Below, in pieces: positions 9,801 through 20,400 of a stretch of 64,000 nucleotides of DNA (position 1 is its first letter; every line of letters starts with the position of its first letter). Source of the DNA: Phoronis australis. Lineage: Eukaryota > Phoronida > Phoronidae. The stretch spans positions 498,001 to 562,000 of the forward strand of contig NMRA01000238.1 of NCBI GenBank assembly GCA_002633005.1. Reading direction: 5' to 3'. Both the position numbers and the translations under genes were made by a program. The notes under the pieces were generated by a model. It searched no databases. It saw only the letters and a program-made list of their open reading frames with translations, and was not told the DNA's origin.

Positions 9801-12800
9801 ACACTGCGGATGTGCACCTAGATTGGGTTTTATTCAAGCTCTAGTAGCTGTGATTTAACTGGTGAGTACTTCATCTATAAATCCAGCTAGTGAACCTGTG
9901 GACATACAATTGGCATAGTCGGCACTAGGCTTTTCTAAAAAACATTTACTTGACCAGGGCATTTTCTTTAGGTCCGAAGGGAAGTTAGAGGAGTGGTACT
10001 GAGCTACTGAGCTGCTTCTATGGTGGGCAAGTGGTTTCTTCGTTTGTTTGGTGGTTTAACTAGGTTGTTCATCCTTTGGGTTTTGTGGATGTACTTATTT
10101 ATTCATTTAATTATTGCATCCTTGTAGTTGGATGAATTTAGCCTTAGGCAGTGTTCTGGTTGTCGTTGAACACCAATTCATTCACCTGAGTACTTTCTCC
10201 CTACAACTATGTCCCTTATTTAATATTATATCCATTAGTGTGGTTAACCTTGGTGCGGTACTTCAATGTCCCTCCCAGTTGGCAGTAGGCCTACATTTAG
10301 TGGAGGGAGTCACAGTTCTTTGTGTCTGTTAAAAAGTGACCAAGTCATTCCCTTTGGGTTGGATAATGTCAGTCTGCCTCCATTTGAAGAACATGAAAAT
10401 GTAATATTCTAGGGCCTATGTGGATAGCATGCATGCATCATTGTAGTGCAGAGTTTATTTTGAGAACTCCACTAGAAACCCACGTGTCCTATACCCTTTA
10501 AAGCGACAAGTTTGGGAGTCTCCCCAGCCAATACTTTTTTGCTAGGTGAGGTAAGCTTTTACACATCTCGGCAGATACCAGGCAACTGGTGCGAATCCAA
10601 CTGTTATTTGGTTGTTGCCAAATCAAGTTCAAAAGAACACTAACTGAGAACAACCCTCCCGATGACTTGTAAGCATGTCTTGTGAACATGGGATAATGCA
10701 GAATCGATCTTTGATGTGCTTCATTGGCTAACATTTTCGGCCACTTTTGAAACTTTCCAGATGTGCCGAAGACAGTTTTGGACCACGGCATAACATGTGA
10801 TAAAACGTTACAAAACAGCGGTTTCTACTAATTCTCAGACGATAAACTTGCCAAACTTTGTGGTGGAAAAACATATCTATTTTTCATGTAAGATGTCTTT
10901 ATTATCAAATATCCATAACAAAATCCCTGGTGTCACACTGTGGCACTGGTTGGTCCCGTTGTTAGCCCGCAAGCAGTCCCAGCAGACGACTGTGACTAGA
11001 AAATGTGTGTCTCGTTATTTATCGCAAAAGACAGCAAACGTAAAAATGACAACCCTATTAAAATCACCAAACGATGGCCACGTCTTTACTTTCAGCAAAG
11101 TAGTTTTTGAGTGGCCATCCTTGTTTCTGGGGCTACGTGCATGACAAATGAGTCATCTGTCACATGTTGTTGCCAACGTAAAGTGTAGGCCTACTCCAGT
11201 GATTCAAGTGCGTGAACTCATGCGGACGCACCACTCCAAAGCTGCACATCAAAAAGAAAACACCAACAGTCCTTAAATGAAAGAGTATACCGGATTGGCC
11301 TTGTTAAGCACTCGTGTGCCAATGGTTTATTTGACAATGAACTTAATAGATTCCCGGGGGGCTAAGAAAGACGCGATGCTTTATGATATTCCCCGGGATC
11401 GATGTAGCCTAGAACTGATATTTTCCTGTTCCGTTGCTCCCTAGGCCGGATGATCTAAGCCTGTAGCCAGCTAATGCAACTAGAGGAGTAGATGCGAAAT
11501 TGTGGTTAGCGAACGTTTTATTCTTCTCTTCATGCACCACCCACCAATTTTTCGCTCCCCAGACCATGCTGTAAAATAATTTTAAGACTCCAATAGAAAG
11601 AATATTGTTCGGGTTGAAGCGGCCAATTAAAAGCAAAATTATTCTGGGTGGCTTGAAATTGACATGCAGCCTATATAGTGAATCACTCTCATTTTACATA
11701 ACAAATTCAGTTTTCAAAGAAAATATCTTGGCACTAGTCGGGATATAATAGACCCTGATTTAGAGTTTCATCCACTAAATAACGTGATTGCCAGGTTCTC
11801 TAAATCAGGGTCCATTATATCCAACTAGTGTCCAAACCGAATTATGGTGTCCAACCTTTATGTTTTCTTAGTAGTGAGTGATGTCTGAGGTGATCGAGGA
11901 TCATTAACGCAAGCGCCTGGCTGTGTGACAGTTAGGCAACACGTAGCCCCTCGGTTGGCCTGTTAGGGGATACAATACTTCCCATCGCTTTCTGTACACA
12001 TTTCGTTCCACGTACTTTAAACGGGCGTTAGACCAAATCTGGCCACCGATTTTGAGTTTTCATCTCATCAAAAATACATTCCACACTCTTCAGTGGTCCT
12101 TTTTACTTCTACACATATCTTCGATGAAGCTTAGTTACGAGAATTAAGGTGACTTTGGCAAAGAATTCCAACTCCACTTTTTTGGTCACCGTTAACTTTT
12201 TCACTACACGTGCGATAACCACAAAGTATTTCAAATGAGTCACGTGAGTTAGGCAAAGGCTAGTGAGAGACTGAGCGAAGCACGTGACGCTGGAGCGTGA
12301 CATTTGCAAAATAGCATGGGAAGGTATCGGCTAAATTTGTAAGATTTGTGTCCCATGGACTTTTTATTCGTCAACATGCGTGATTTCACGTAACTTCCTC
12401 AAAATGGCACCCGTACAAGAGAAACTCGAGCAAACCGTGACAGATTTTCATTGATTAGTTCAAATTATCTTGACTCGATAGTCTCCAGACTTATGGTACT
12501 TGTTAATTACAACTCCATGTGCATATAATGCATGTTTCACTAGATTTTTTTCCTGTATTTTGGAATTTGTAACTTTTTGTGGGGATGTAGGGGTAGTTCG
12601 GGGAAACTCGGACTGCGGTAAAATTCGAACAAGTCTAAATAAACGTCAAATATATTAACAATCAAGATGCCTTACCACTAAATGAAAAGATTATTCACTT
12701 CTTAGAACAATAGTAGGAATTTATTTATCACCTCACTTGAATTACAACAAAGTTTCAACAGATATGAGGCATGTTCAGCACCTTACGTCGCTCTGCTATC

Positions 12801-13749
12801 TGCTTCGCGTGCTGATTTCAAAAGTCTGCAGTAGGTACGTTGTCTTTTCCAAGTTTTATTTAGGTCACTTGTCATGTAAATGAACTTTAATTTACTTGAA
12901 GCATAATTCATCACCATGCAGTTTTATGTGTTAATTCCAATGGAAAAACTTACAAAAAAGCATGATTTAATAAAAAACCGGTGTCCGAATTTCCCCTCCA
13001 ACTTTTTGTATGCTGCAGGGAAATTTGAACACCCCTGTTTTTAGGGCTATTAGACGCTTTTCTTGAGAGATTTTCGTAATCACATGATGACCTCTGTTTT
13101 AAGAGGTCAATCCAAAACTTAATTTGTCAACAATAATGGCGCTGCTTACCACGTGGGCTGCACACAAATTGGTAAGGGCGGACGTACTTTTACGTTGTTT
13201 ATGTGGCCAGGACATGATGACTTCTTAAATTTTATTATTCGTCTGATGATAAGACTGCAAAATAATACCTAAATTCATTTTTTGAAATCATAAAGTACTG
13301 TTATATATACTGGGGAACCCAATGGTCGTCCGCCTAAGCATAAAACCGACTTGCTGTTGTACTCACCGAATTATTCCACTTCAAAGTTATGATCTGAATA
13401 GGATTCGATTTAACTCTCACAGATATACCGCATTCATCGATTCGGAAGTTTTCTTTAATTTGTGCCGAGTTATTTCAAATGTGCACTGCCTTCGGCAGCC
13501 ATTTTATTNNNNNNNNNNNNNNNNNNNNNNNNNNNNNNNNNNNNNNNNNNNCCAGGGCCAGTGTCCCCGCTTACCTTTGACGCCATCCCTTTGACCAAAT
13601 GAAACCACCACTCTTTCATCTACAATCTTGAGAACCAGTTCTAAAGGATAACTGAATGTTTTCTCTGTTTCAATTTTTGGTAAATTGTGGTCATATTGGT
13701 AAATTAAACTGCCTGCCCGATTCACTACGTACACACTGTATATCGCCAT
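6799..13749 (-). CDS. TRAPPC4: Trafficking protein particle complex subunit 4 (TRAPPC4/synbindin), complete, 5 exons
   Basis: TRAPPC4 is a core subunit of the TRAPP complexes that act as nucleotide exchange factors for Rab GTPases and tether vesicles in ER-Golgi traffic. Coding exons in transcript order are 13749-13575, 9261-9087, 8040-7937, 7192-7066 and 6871-6799. All junctions are GT-AG and in phase, giving 217 residues, close to the usual ~219. Hallmarks, in order, are [18 protein letters not shown] (first longin strand), KTFSYPL, SFGQRDG, a PDZ-like insert with [61 protein letters not shown] and [13 protein letters not shown]. The ATG at 13749 matches the conserved family N-terminus. A 43-base gap (N) lies in intron 1 and does not touch coding sequence. 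The gene is head-to-head with AMPD2. Confidence 0.96.
7066..7192 (-). CDS. TRAPPC4: TRAPPC4 exon 4
   Basis: This 127-bp exon after TGTTTTCAG encodes [18 protein letters not shown] and [18 protein letters not shown], the most conserved C-terminal block of the family. It ends in phase 2 at TTAG|GTAAGT. Confidence 0.96.
7937..8040 (-). CDS. TRAPPC4: TRAPPC4 exon 3
   Basis: This 104-bp exon starts after CATTTCCAG and encodes [30 protein letters not shown] and MT. Both splice phases match the neighbouring exons. Confidence 0.95.
8041..9086 (-). repeat. TRAPPC4 intron 2 with diverged direct repeat
   Basis: Two segments, about 8189-8325 and 8518-8665, resemble each other. Each starts with ATGGCCAC and continues through a GCAAAAT word, an AAAAATC core and an AAAATAAAATTGCCA end. 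They look like two old copies of a short interspersed repeat. Neither shows coding potential. Confidence 0.35.
9087..9261 (-). CDS. TRAPPC4: TRAPPC4 exon 2
   Basis: This 175-bp exon after GATATTGCAG encodes the PDZ-like insert ([15 protein letters not shown]) and the return to the longin fold ([19 protein letters not shown]). It ends in phase 2 at ATTC|GTAAGT. Confidence 0.95.
11730..11833. repeat. Short foldback (MITE-like) element
   Basis: The left arm GGCACTAGTCGGGATATAAT and the following AGACCCTGATTTAGAG are mirrored by a right arm reading CTCTAAATCAGGGTCCATTA then TATCCAACTAGTGTCC. The arms are about 36 bp with a few mismatches around a loop of about 32 bp. It is non-coding, most likely a miniature inverted-repeat element. 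Confidence 0.65.
11932..12310 (-). repeat. Dispersed repeat, copy 1 (inverted relative to copy at 14862)
   Basis: On the minus strand this segment matches plus-strand sequence at about 14862-15190. Shared words include TTTGTGGT, GTGAAAAAGTTAAC, GAGTTGGAATTCTTTGCCAA and AAGTC. It also includes the edge AACCGAGGGGCTACGTGTTG. Identity is imperfect, so this is an old repeat family. No protein is supported. Confidence 0.6.
13509..13551. other. Assembly gap (43 N)
   Basis: A run of N inside TRAPPC4 intron 1, 23 bp beyond the exon 1 donor. True length is unknown. Single N characters elsewhere (16154, 49373, 63537) mark other ambiguous joins. Confidence 0.99.
13575..13749 (-). CDS. TRAPPC4: TRAPPC4 exon 1
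   Basis: Encodes residues 1-58, from the conserved [10 protein letters not shown] start to FGQRDGVK, and ends in phase 1 at AAAG|GTAAGC. This is the N-terminal strand-helix part of the longin-like fold. Confidence 0.95.
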
Positions 13750-14185
13750 TTTAATTTATGACTGTATGAGTTCCTCGCAAGACGTCGCTTTGCTGCCCTC
13801 TGACGGCATTCGCTGGTTCCCAGCGTGGCGCTAGGTGGTAGCCACCATGGCTATGTACGTAGGGAACCAGCGAGACTGACTGAGCGACGTCTTGTGAGAA
13901 AATGAAATGAATGGTAGCGGCGTCTCGAATTGAAGTCTATTTTCTCGTTATAAACCCAGTTTATGAGCATTCAATATTTTCAGGTCTTTCTAAATATGAC
14001 GAAAACTGTTTATTAATTACTTTACCGTGCTTAAAAGAACGTTTAGTTTAAAAAAGTATGTCACCTGTGATAGCTTATTTATTGCCCAGGCACATACTAT
14101 GTGAAATAGATATCGGTCAATGTTTTGTTTAACACTACAAGTATAAGAATAAGGATAAAGCGTTTATTTTCAATTGCTCTTTTTA
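13750..14185. promoter_or_regulatory. Putative bidirectional promoter of TRAPPC4 and AMPD2
   Basis: The TRAPPC4 start codon (13749, minus) and the first plausible AMPD2 ATG (14186, plus) are 436 bp apart and face away from each other. The interval contains the inverted repeat at 13775-13898 with two GACGTC words. No TATA box is obvious. This is inferred from gene geometry; the transcription starts are not visible in sequence. Confidence 0.5.
13775..13898. repeat. Inverted repeat in the TRAPPC4/AMPD2 intergenic interval
   Basis: The left arm has CAAGACGTCGCT and, about 30 bp on, CGCTGGTTCCC. The right arm has GGGAACCAGCG and then AGCGACGTCTTG, the reverse complements in mirrored order. The centre holds GGTGGTAGCCACC, itself self-complementary. 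It could be a MITE inserted at the promoter or a regulatory foldback. Confidence 0.7.
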
Positions 14186-14447
14186 ATGTTTAAGAAGTAT
14201 CAGGATCCGTCTGTGAGGCATCAGTCAGACTGTAAATCAGCAATGGATGTTGAGATGGATGTCGATTTACCGAATTCCCAGACCCAGGAAGTGAATGGTG
14301 GGCCTCCTCACTCACTGTCTGGAAGTGGAAACTCTAACAACTCAACGAAGTCGAACTCAAAGCCCAAACAGATTAAACGAAAGGTTTCTGAAAGCATGTC
14401 ATTGCAAATATCTGATGGCTCAAACTCTTCTGCTGCTGGTTCAACAA
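14186..14447 (+). CDS. AMPD2: AMPD2 exon 1 (N-terminus; start uncertain)
   Basis: The frame from ATG 14186 gives a Ser/Asn/Lys-rich, low-complexity N-terminus ending [17 protein letters not shown], then phase 1 at ACAA|GTATGT, which fits exon 2. A second in-frame ATG at 14243 (MDVEMDVDL) is an alternative start. A polypyrimidine stretch with TTTAAG just after 14186 could instead be a splice acceptor, making this a second exon. Assignment to AMPD2 rests on strand, phase and absence of another candidate. Confidence 0.6.
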
Positions 14448-17400
14448 GTATGTTTTTATTGTTTTTAAATTCATGCTGTAGAGAATTTCAGTGTCTCTGA
14501 CTCTGAGAATTGGACCCGTCCCAGGCAGGGCCAGGTTGCACGTGTTAGAGGCGAGCGTCTAAATCGTTCAACCAAGAGGCAATTGCCGCTTGGCAAGCGA
14601 CTTAGAGATGCTTTATCTGGCTGTATGCCACACCTGAAGTCATGAGTCACAACACTCCGACTCCCTTCTATAGATCAAGCATGCTGCCTGCCCACTCAGG
14701 TCCCATGCTTAGTCTGGGTTTCCACTGCAGTTGCTGGAGCATGACTCCGGACTGAGTTGCCAAAGTTACACAAAATCACACCAGTTAAAGAACAAAAAGT
14801 CCACAGACACAAATCTTACAAATTCAACTGGAGACCTTCCGATGCTACATTTTAGAATTGTCACATGCCAGGTTACGGGCTTTGCTCAGTCTCACACTTG
14901 TTGTTGCTTAACTCGTGTGGCATCAGTTGAGATACTTTGTGGTGATTGCACGCGGTGAAAAAGTTAACAGAGTTGGAATTCTTTGCCAAAGTCATGCGTC
15001 ATCAAGGATATGTATAGAACCAGAAAGGATTGCTGAAGAAAGTTAAAGTGAAAACCAATTATTTGGTGTCCATATTTGGGTTAATATCCGTTTAAATTAC
15101 ACACAATGAGATTACTAAAGAAACCAATGGGGAGTATTGTAGCCCCTGTATAGCCAGCGAGGGGTTACGTGTTTCCTACTCGGTTGCCTACACATAGCCC
15201 CTTGTTTGGCTGGACTAGGGCTACAACACTCTCCATCGGTTTCTGTATTAACCTCATCCTGTATATTTTAAACAGACAGAAGCCCAAATCCAATCATGGC
15301 ATGTATTAATTATAGCTCAATGCACATGTTATTCATAGTATTTTAAAATGAATATTTGTTATAGCGGGTATACCATTGCCTATGGATGCCTCCAGGTGGT
15401 GTAATTGCCTAGCAGTAGTGTCATGCAGCCTGGAGTGCCAGTTCCTATTACCTGGCTGTTACTCGTGAATTTTACCAACTTATAGTTAAACGTGGAATCA
15501 ACAGCTAACTTTTGATTGAAAATATACTGAAAACCATCGAGATGAACAAATTCAGACTTACCAGTCAATTAACTTTGTCCTTTTTAGAGGTTCTTTATAA
15601 ATGCTTTACTCTTGGAATTAAGTTAGATTCAATCCTATTTCCAATGTTATTTGTTTGGTCACATACAAATCATCCATTGACAGCTCCACATTTTCTTAAG
15701 ACTTGGGTCACAGCTTTTTTAGCTAGGTGACCTGTCATTTGCATATTTAAGAAAAACAATTGATAGGAAAATAATTTCCTCTTTGTTACAATGTATTTAT
15801 ATCCATTCTATTATTCACAGGTAACTGTTTCCATACATATTGTTTAGTATACTTTATTTTATCAATCAAAAGGTAAATTGGTTGCGCATTCCCTTTACAG
15901 GGCCATCACCTATAGGCTTTTGACTTCCACAGGCGATATTTGTTTCCTAGACATATTTAAGAAGGTAGTTGTGGGGGTAATACCCATGGTTGGTTTTATG
16001 ATAAAACAGTCTACAGCATAGGCGGATTTAGGGGGGGGCCCAGGGGGGCAGGGTCCCCCCTTGGCTGCCGCAAAAAAATAAAACAGTAAGAGCGTAGGGA
16101 AATGTTGATTTTATTAATTAACCCCAGTAATTAAAATTATACGGATGATAAAANAGTGACGATGAAAAAACAGAAGCTGCTGGTAAGATGTGAATTTTAA
16201 TCGAAGCCTTAGGCTTAGTGAATCACTCAGAAACTCGCAATACTCTCTTTGTCAAACCTTATCTTAAGACGATTTCCAAAGCAATGCCGTCATTATTGCC
16301 AACACGAAAAACGGATTTGGTCTTTTGGGCATTTTTAAATACGACAAATTTGCTAAGAAGTAATGGCACGAAATATAAAACGTGTAATAAGCATTACAAA
16401 AAGAAGTAGGTTTCGCGCACAAACGCTGTGAACCAAGAAGGTCTCTTAGGAGGACATTAGTAGTTAAATTGCGGTGGTGTAGTGGTAACGTATACGCGCG
16501 CTCTATCCGCCAGGTCGTGAGTTCGAGTCATTGGTACTTGCAGTTTTTCCTGTTTGACACGTTCTCCGTTTTTTGCCTTTTTTTCTTGGATAATACTTCA
16601 GGAATCAAGGAAAATGCTTGATTTTTAGAGGTAAAAACAGAAAAATTTCCTGGGCAAACCCCGCTCCCGACCTCCCCCCATTCGGTGCTATGCGCATCTA
16701 CAATCGTGGTTCAGTTTGCGCAAATGCTTACAGCCGGACAAAATGTTGGGCCCCCCTTGTGATATCCTAGATCCGCCACTGTACAGAGATACTTAAATTA
16801 ACAATTCTAATTGGCAATAAAAACTGAATGAGTGGTAAAAAGTTCAACACCTAAAATCACCACAAACTTGGTACATAAGCAAAACAATCGACCAATCAAA
16901 AGTAAGATCTAGAAAAGAACTGACTAATAGGATAGACGAAATGACAAGGTTAGTAGTCAAGTAAAATTGTCAACACAAAGATATAAGGCCCCCTCCCGGT
17001 AATCCGTGGCAGGAAATGGCGTAAAGCATCAATGAAATTTAACATGTTGATTCATAGAGGCGACATGTGTATCCAACCTAGACAGTGTGGCAGGAGGCCA
17101 CAAAAATGCAAATAAAAATGCTAATGAACTGTTTCACCATTGACAATTGTATATATTCCATTAATAATGAGGTAATTCAATTAACAAGTTCCGACAGTAG
17201 TTACCTTCGAAAACAAGTTTGCCTACATGTATCAACAGGAAACATTACCTGTGGTAGTTGTAAGGCCTAAATGATCAAAATATAGTATAGGGTGCTAATG
17301 AACACGGGGAAAAATGCGTTGATGAAAGTCGGAAAAAAGCATGCTTCAGACAAACGTTTTATTCACTTAGTCATTTTATGAACAATACCTTTGTCATCAA

Positions 17401-20400
17401 GTTAAGGAAGTGGTTTGAAAAAAGACATTAAAAGTTAACGTACTGACTGTGGTACAACCATGGGAGTTTATTTGGATCTTAGAATATACCGCTAGGTAGT
17501 TTGTACTATATTACAGTATACTTCCATTGCATCTTTGTATCGTTGTAATGGCGTACGCAGTATTCCCTTCTGTACTTAATGTGTAGACTAGAGGTTTGTT
17601 TTAAAAGGTCGAAATAAGCTCCCATGGTTGGCTGGGATTAGGTTTGCGTAGGAATAAACTAGACGAATTTAATGCAGGTAGAGGTTCATATATAATTAAA
17701 TTAATACATGCTGGGATCTGTTGACAGCTTTACGCTAGCACGGTGGCATAAACACGGATGTTGCGCTGAGGTTTTAAATTACGTGAAAGTAACTAAAAAC
17801 TCTGTTTTCTTCCTACTGACCAATCTCACTGAGATTTTTGAATGCGACACTCCAGCACTCTTGATCGACTATTTTCAGGCCTGCCACATTCTTGAACCAC
17901 AAATGCCTGTCCTTGTAGTCCTGCATGTCGGCATTATATGCTGTCTTGGCCAGTTTTTAAATTGGTGCTGTCACTTCACACTAACCTATTTCTTCATACA
18001 GGCTAATAATCAGGTTTATTGAACCAAACCCTATGTAGCCAATTGTTATTTGAAGCTTTAATTGCTGGAGCCCAGTGCAGCACTGAAGGTAGGATGTACT
18101 GCACATTTTGTCTTGTCTGGCGATTACTTATGCTGTGGTGGTCAATGATCACAATTTCTTGGTGTATTGAAGCACGAGAGCAGCTGAATATTGGATAAAA
18201 TCTGTTGTATGACACAAGCGACAAACTTCAAATTTTTTCTAGTTTCTCATTTGCTGTCAGCAGTGCAAGTTGGGTATTAGTCACGGGTGTGATGCAGTCG
18301 AGCTGTTTTCACCTGCTGTTCTTTTCTGAACTGTAGATGGCTTACACTTTCTGATGCTAAATTTTTCTTGTCTAAATCATTATAAGATTCGAATACAATA
18401 GTTTAAAAAGTTATGATCATTTGTTCTTTGCCAAAATCGGTGAAATTTCAAATAAAAAATTTCTAGCTAAGTTTCACATGATTCAGTGGCAGTCTGGTAT
18501 CCTTTTAGTTTTTGTGACAGCTTTGACAAAACCACTCAAATGTTCCACATGGTGTTACACAAGCACGGTTATTATTATCATTTTTGTCTAAAGCTATTGT
18601 TTTATGTTTAGCTATGGCAGTTGACATGAAACATGATGATTGGGTGTAATTTGCTATACAAAGGAAGAAATGCGTAAAAGAATTGACACCAGGGCCCGGT
18701 CTCCAATCTTTTTGCTCGAAATGGAACTCGAAATTAGGTTTGGCACTTTCTACTCTACTTTTGGGCGAACTCAACATAAGTGTCTATTATTCTATGTTCG
18801 AGTACACAATAACTTACGTAGATAATTTATTGTCCTTAGTTCACAGTTTGTAAACCCAATATTAAAGCAATAAGTTCAAGTTTGAACTCGAAATTTTGAG
18901 TTTTTACTCGAGTTTGCAGCACGAATATAAGGGTCTTGAAAGGCAAACTTGAACTAGAAACTCCTGTGCATAAACTATTATGTATTCGAGCACAGTCTGA
19001 TAACCAATTATCTTAAGTTCGCACAAAAGGAGCAGAGAAATTGCCAAAAATAGTTTTGAGTACAAAGATTAGAGACCAGGCCCAGGGTGTCAAATTTACT
19101 CAGTTTAAACACATAGTTGCACTAACTTGTCCGGCTCAAGCCTAACTATTGACTTTCTCAGCATTCCTCTGTGGGATTGTGTCCTGGAACAAATCAGAAA
19201 ACTTTACCTAAAGACAAAGCAGGTTATGACAAGGTCAAAGTAAGCATAAAAATTAAATTCCGGATTTTTTGTAAACTGGGCTCGGTTAACTCTGGATAGC
19301 AACAGTGACGTTGTATTGTCACACATCAAGGTTACATTTATAGTGTTGAACAATAAACTCAACATCACCCAACAATCAAACTTATCCAGCTGATTGATTT
19401 TAAAGTTTTATGCAATCCAACCTTTCGTTAAGCCAATTTTGAATGAATATAACTGATTTTATAAACCCTTGCTTGTTCCAAATGCTGAGAAAATTGTTGT
19501 TTGATGGCTGGTATATAAACCTTGTACCACTTTATTCATTCCTTTTTGAGAAATTTGGCAAATTAGATAGCGATATCAAATCTTAATTAATGTGTTTTCA
19601 TGGTTATGTGTGTTTGAGTATAAGTTGTTGTACCGTGGATCTATTCCAGATGCAATACCTGGTTGATCATAAAAATGGATTGAAAAGATGATTGATTGTT
19701 ATTTAAATAAAACTACCAAACACATCCCAACTCAGTGGAATTGCAACATAACATACTTCTAGTTGAAATCACAATTAATAATGATACATAATAATGAATA
19801 GTCTCTTTGATGTCATTATGGCGAAGAACTGATTCAAACCTCCATTTACCTTGTTTTGACAAGTGACTACATTGTCAGTGTCATTGAACCTTCCTTATAG
19901 GACTACATATCACAACCGTAAATTTAGTATTCCCAAAACGAGAGAATAGGAGAAAAGCGACTTTAATTGAAAGTTTCTTTGGTCCATGGACATGAGTGTG
20001 ATGTATCAACAGTGCCAGCACCAATGAGTCTTGTTTACACGCAAGAGTTTCTTGTTCAAACCTGTGCAATAATCTGATATAACGTGCCTGCATATTGAGA
20101 ACCACGTGATGTCCGTTATTCAGTTGAAAAATTTATTTCAAAATGCAGACACATTATATCAGACTATTATCCACATTTCTGCCACATCCATGCTTCCCTG
20201 ATGTCCTGCGGCAAAATGAAAAGAGCTACATAGTGGCCAAATAGTGAGTTGTCATAATCACCACAAACCTAACGTCTCGCCATTCTTTATGAAATTATAA
20301 ACCTCGTGAAAACGAGCAGCAATATCTGACGACTAATACAATACAATGGAGGGTGACTAATGCTGTGATTGGTTGTCTGATTCTGCATAAGCTGTCTCAA

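Larger units (their letters stand above)
9262..13574 (-). other. TRAPPC4 intron 1
   Basis: A 4.3-kb intron without supported exons. It contains a foldback element at 11730-11833, one arm of a dispersed inverted repeat at about 11932-12310, and the assembly gap at 13509-13551. Confidence 0.7.

Noticed and set aside
10797-11144. 115-codon plus-strand frame inside TRAPPC4 intron 1
   Set aside because: No recognisable domain; lies antisense in an intron and has chance-like composition.
16471-16541. Functional tRNA gene
   Set aside because: A and B boxes are visible, but the acceptor and anticodon stems do not pair acceptably and the segment sits inside a transposon.
17708-18022. 104-codon plus-strand frame in AMPD2 intron 1
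   Set aside because: No splice sites in phase with AMPD2 exons and no recognisable motif.
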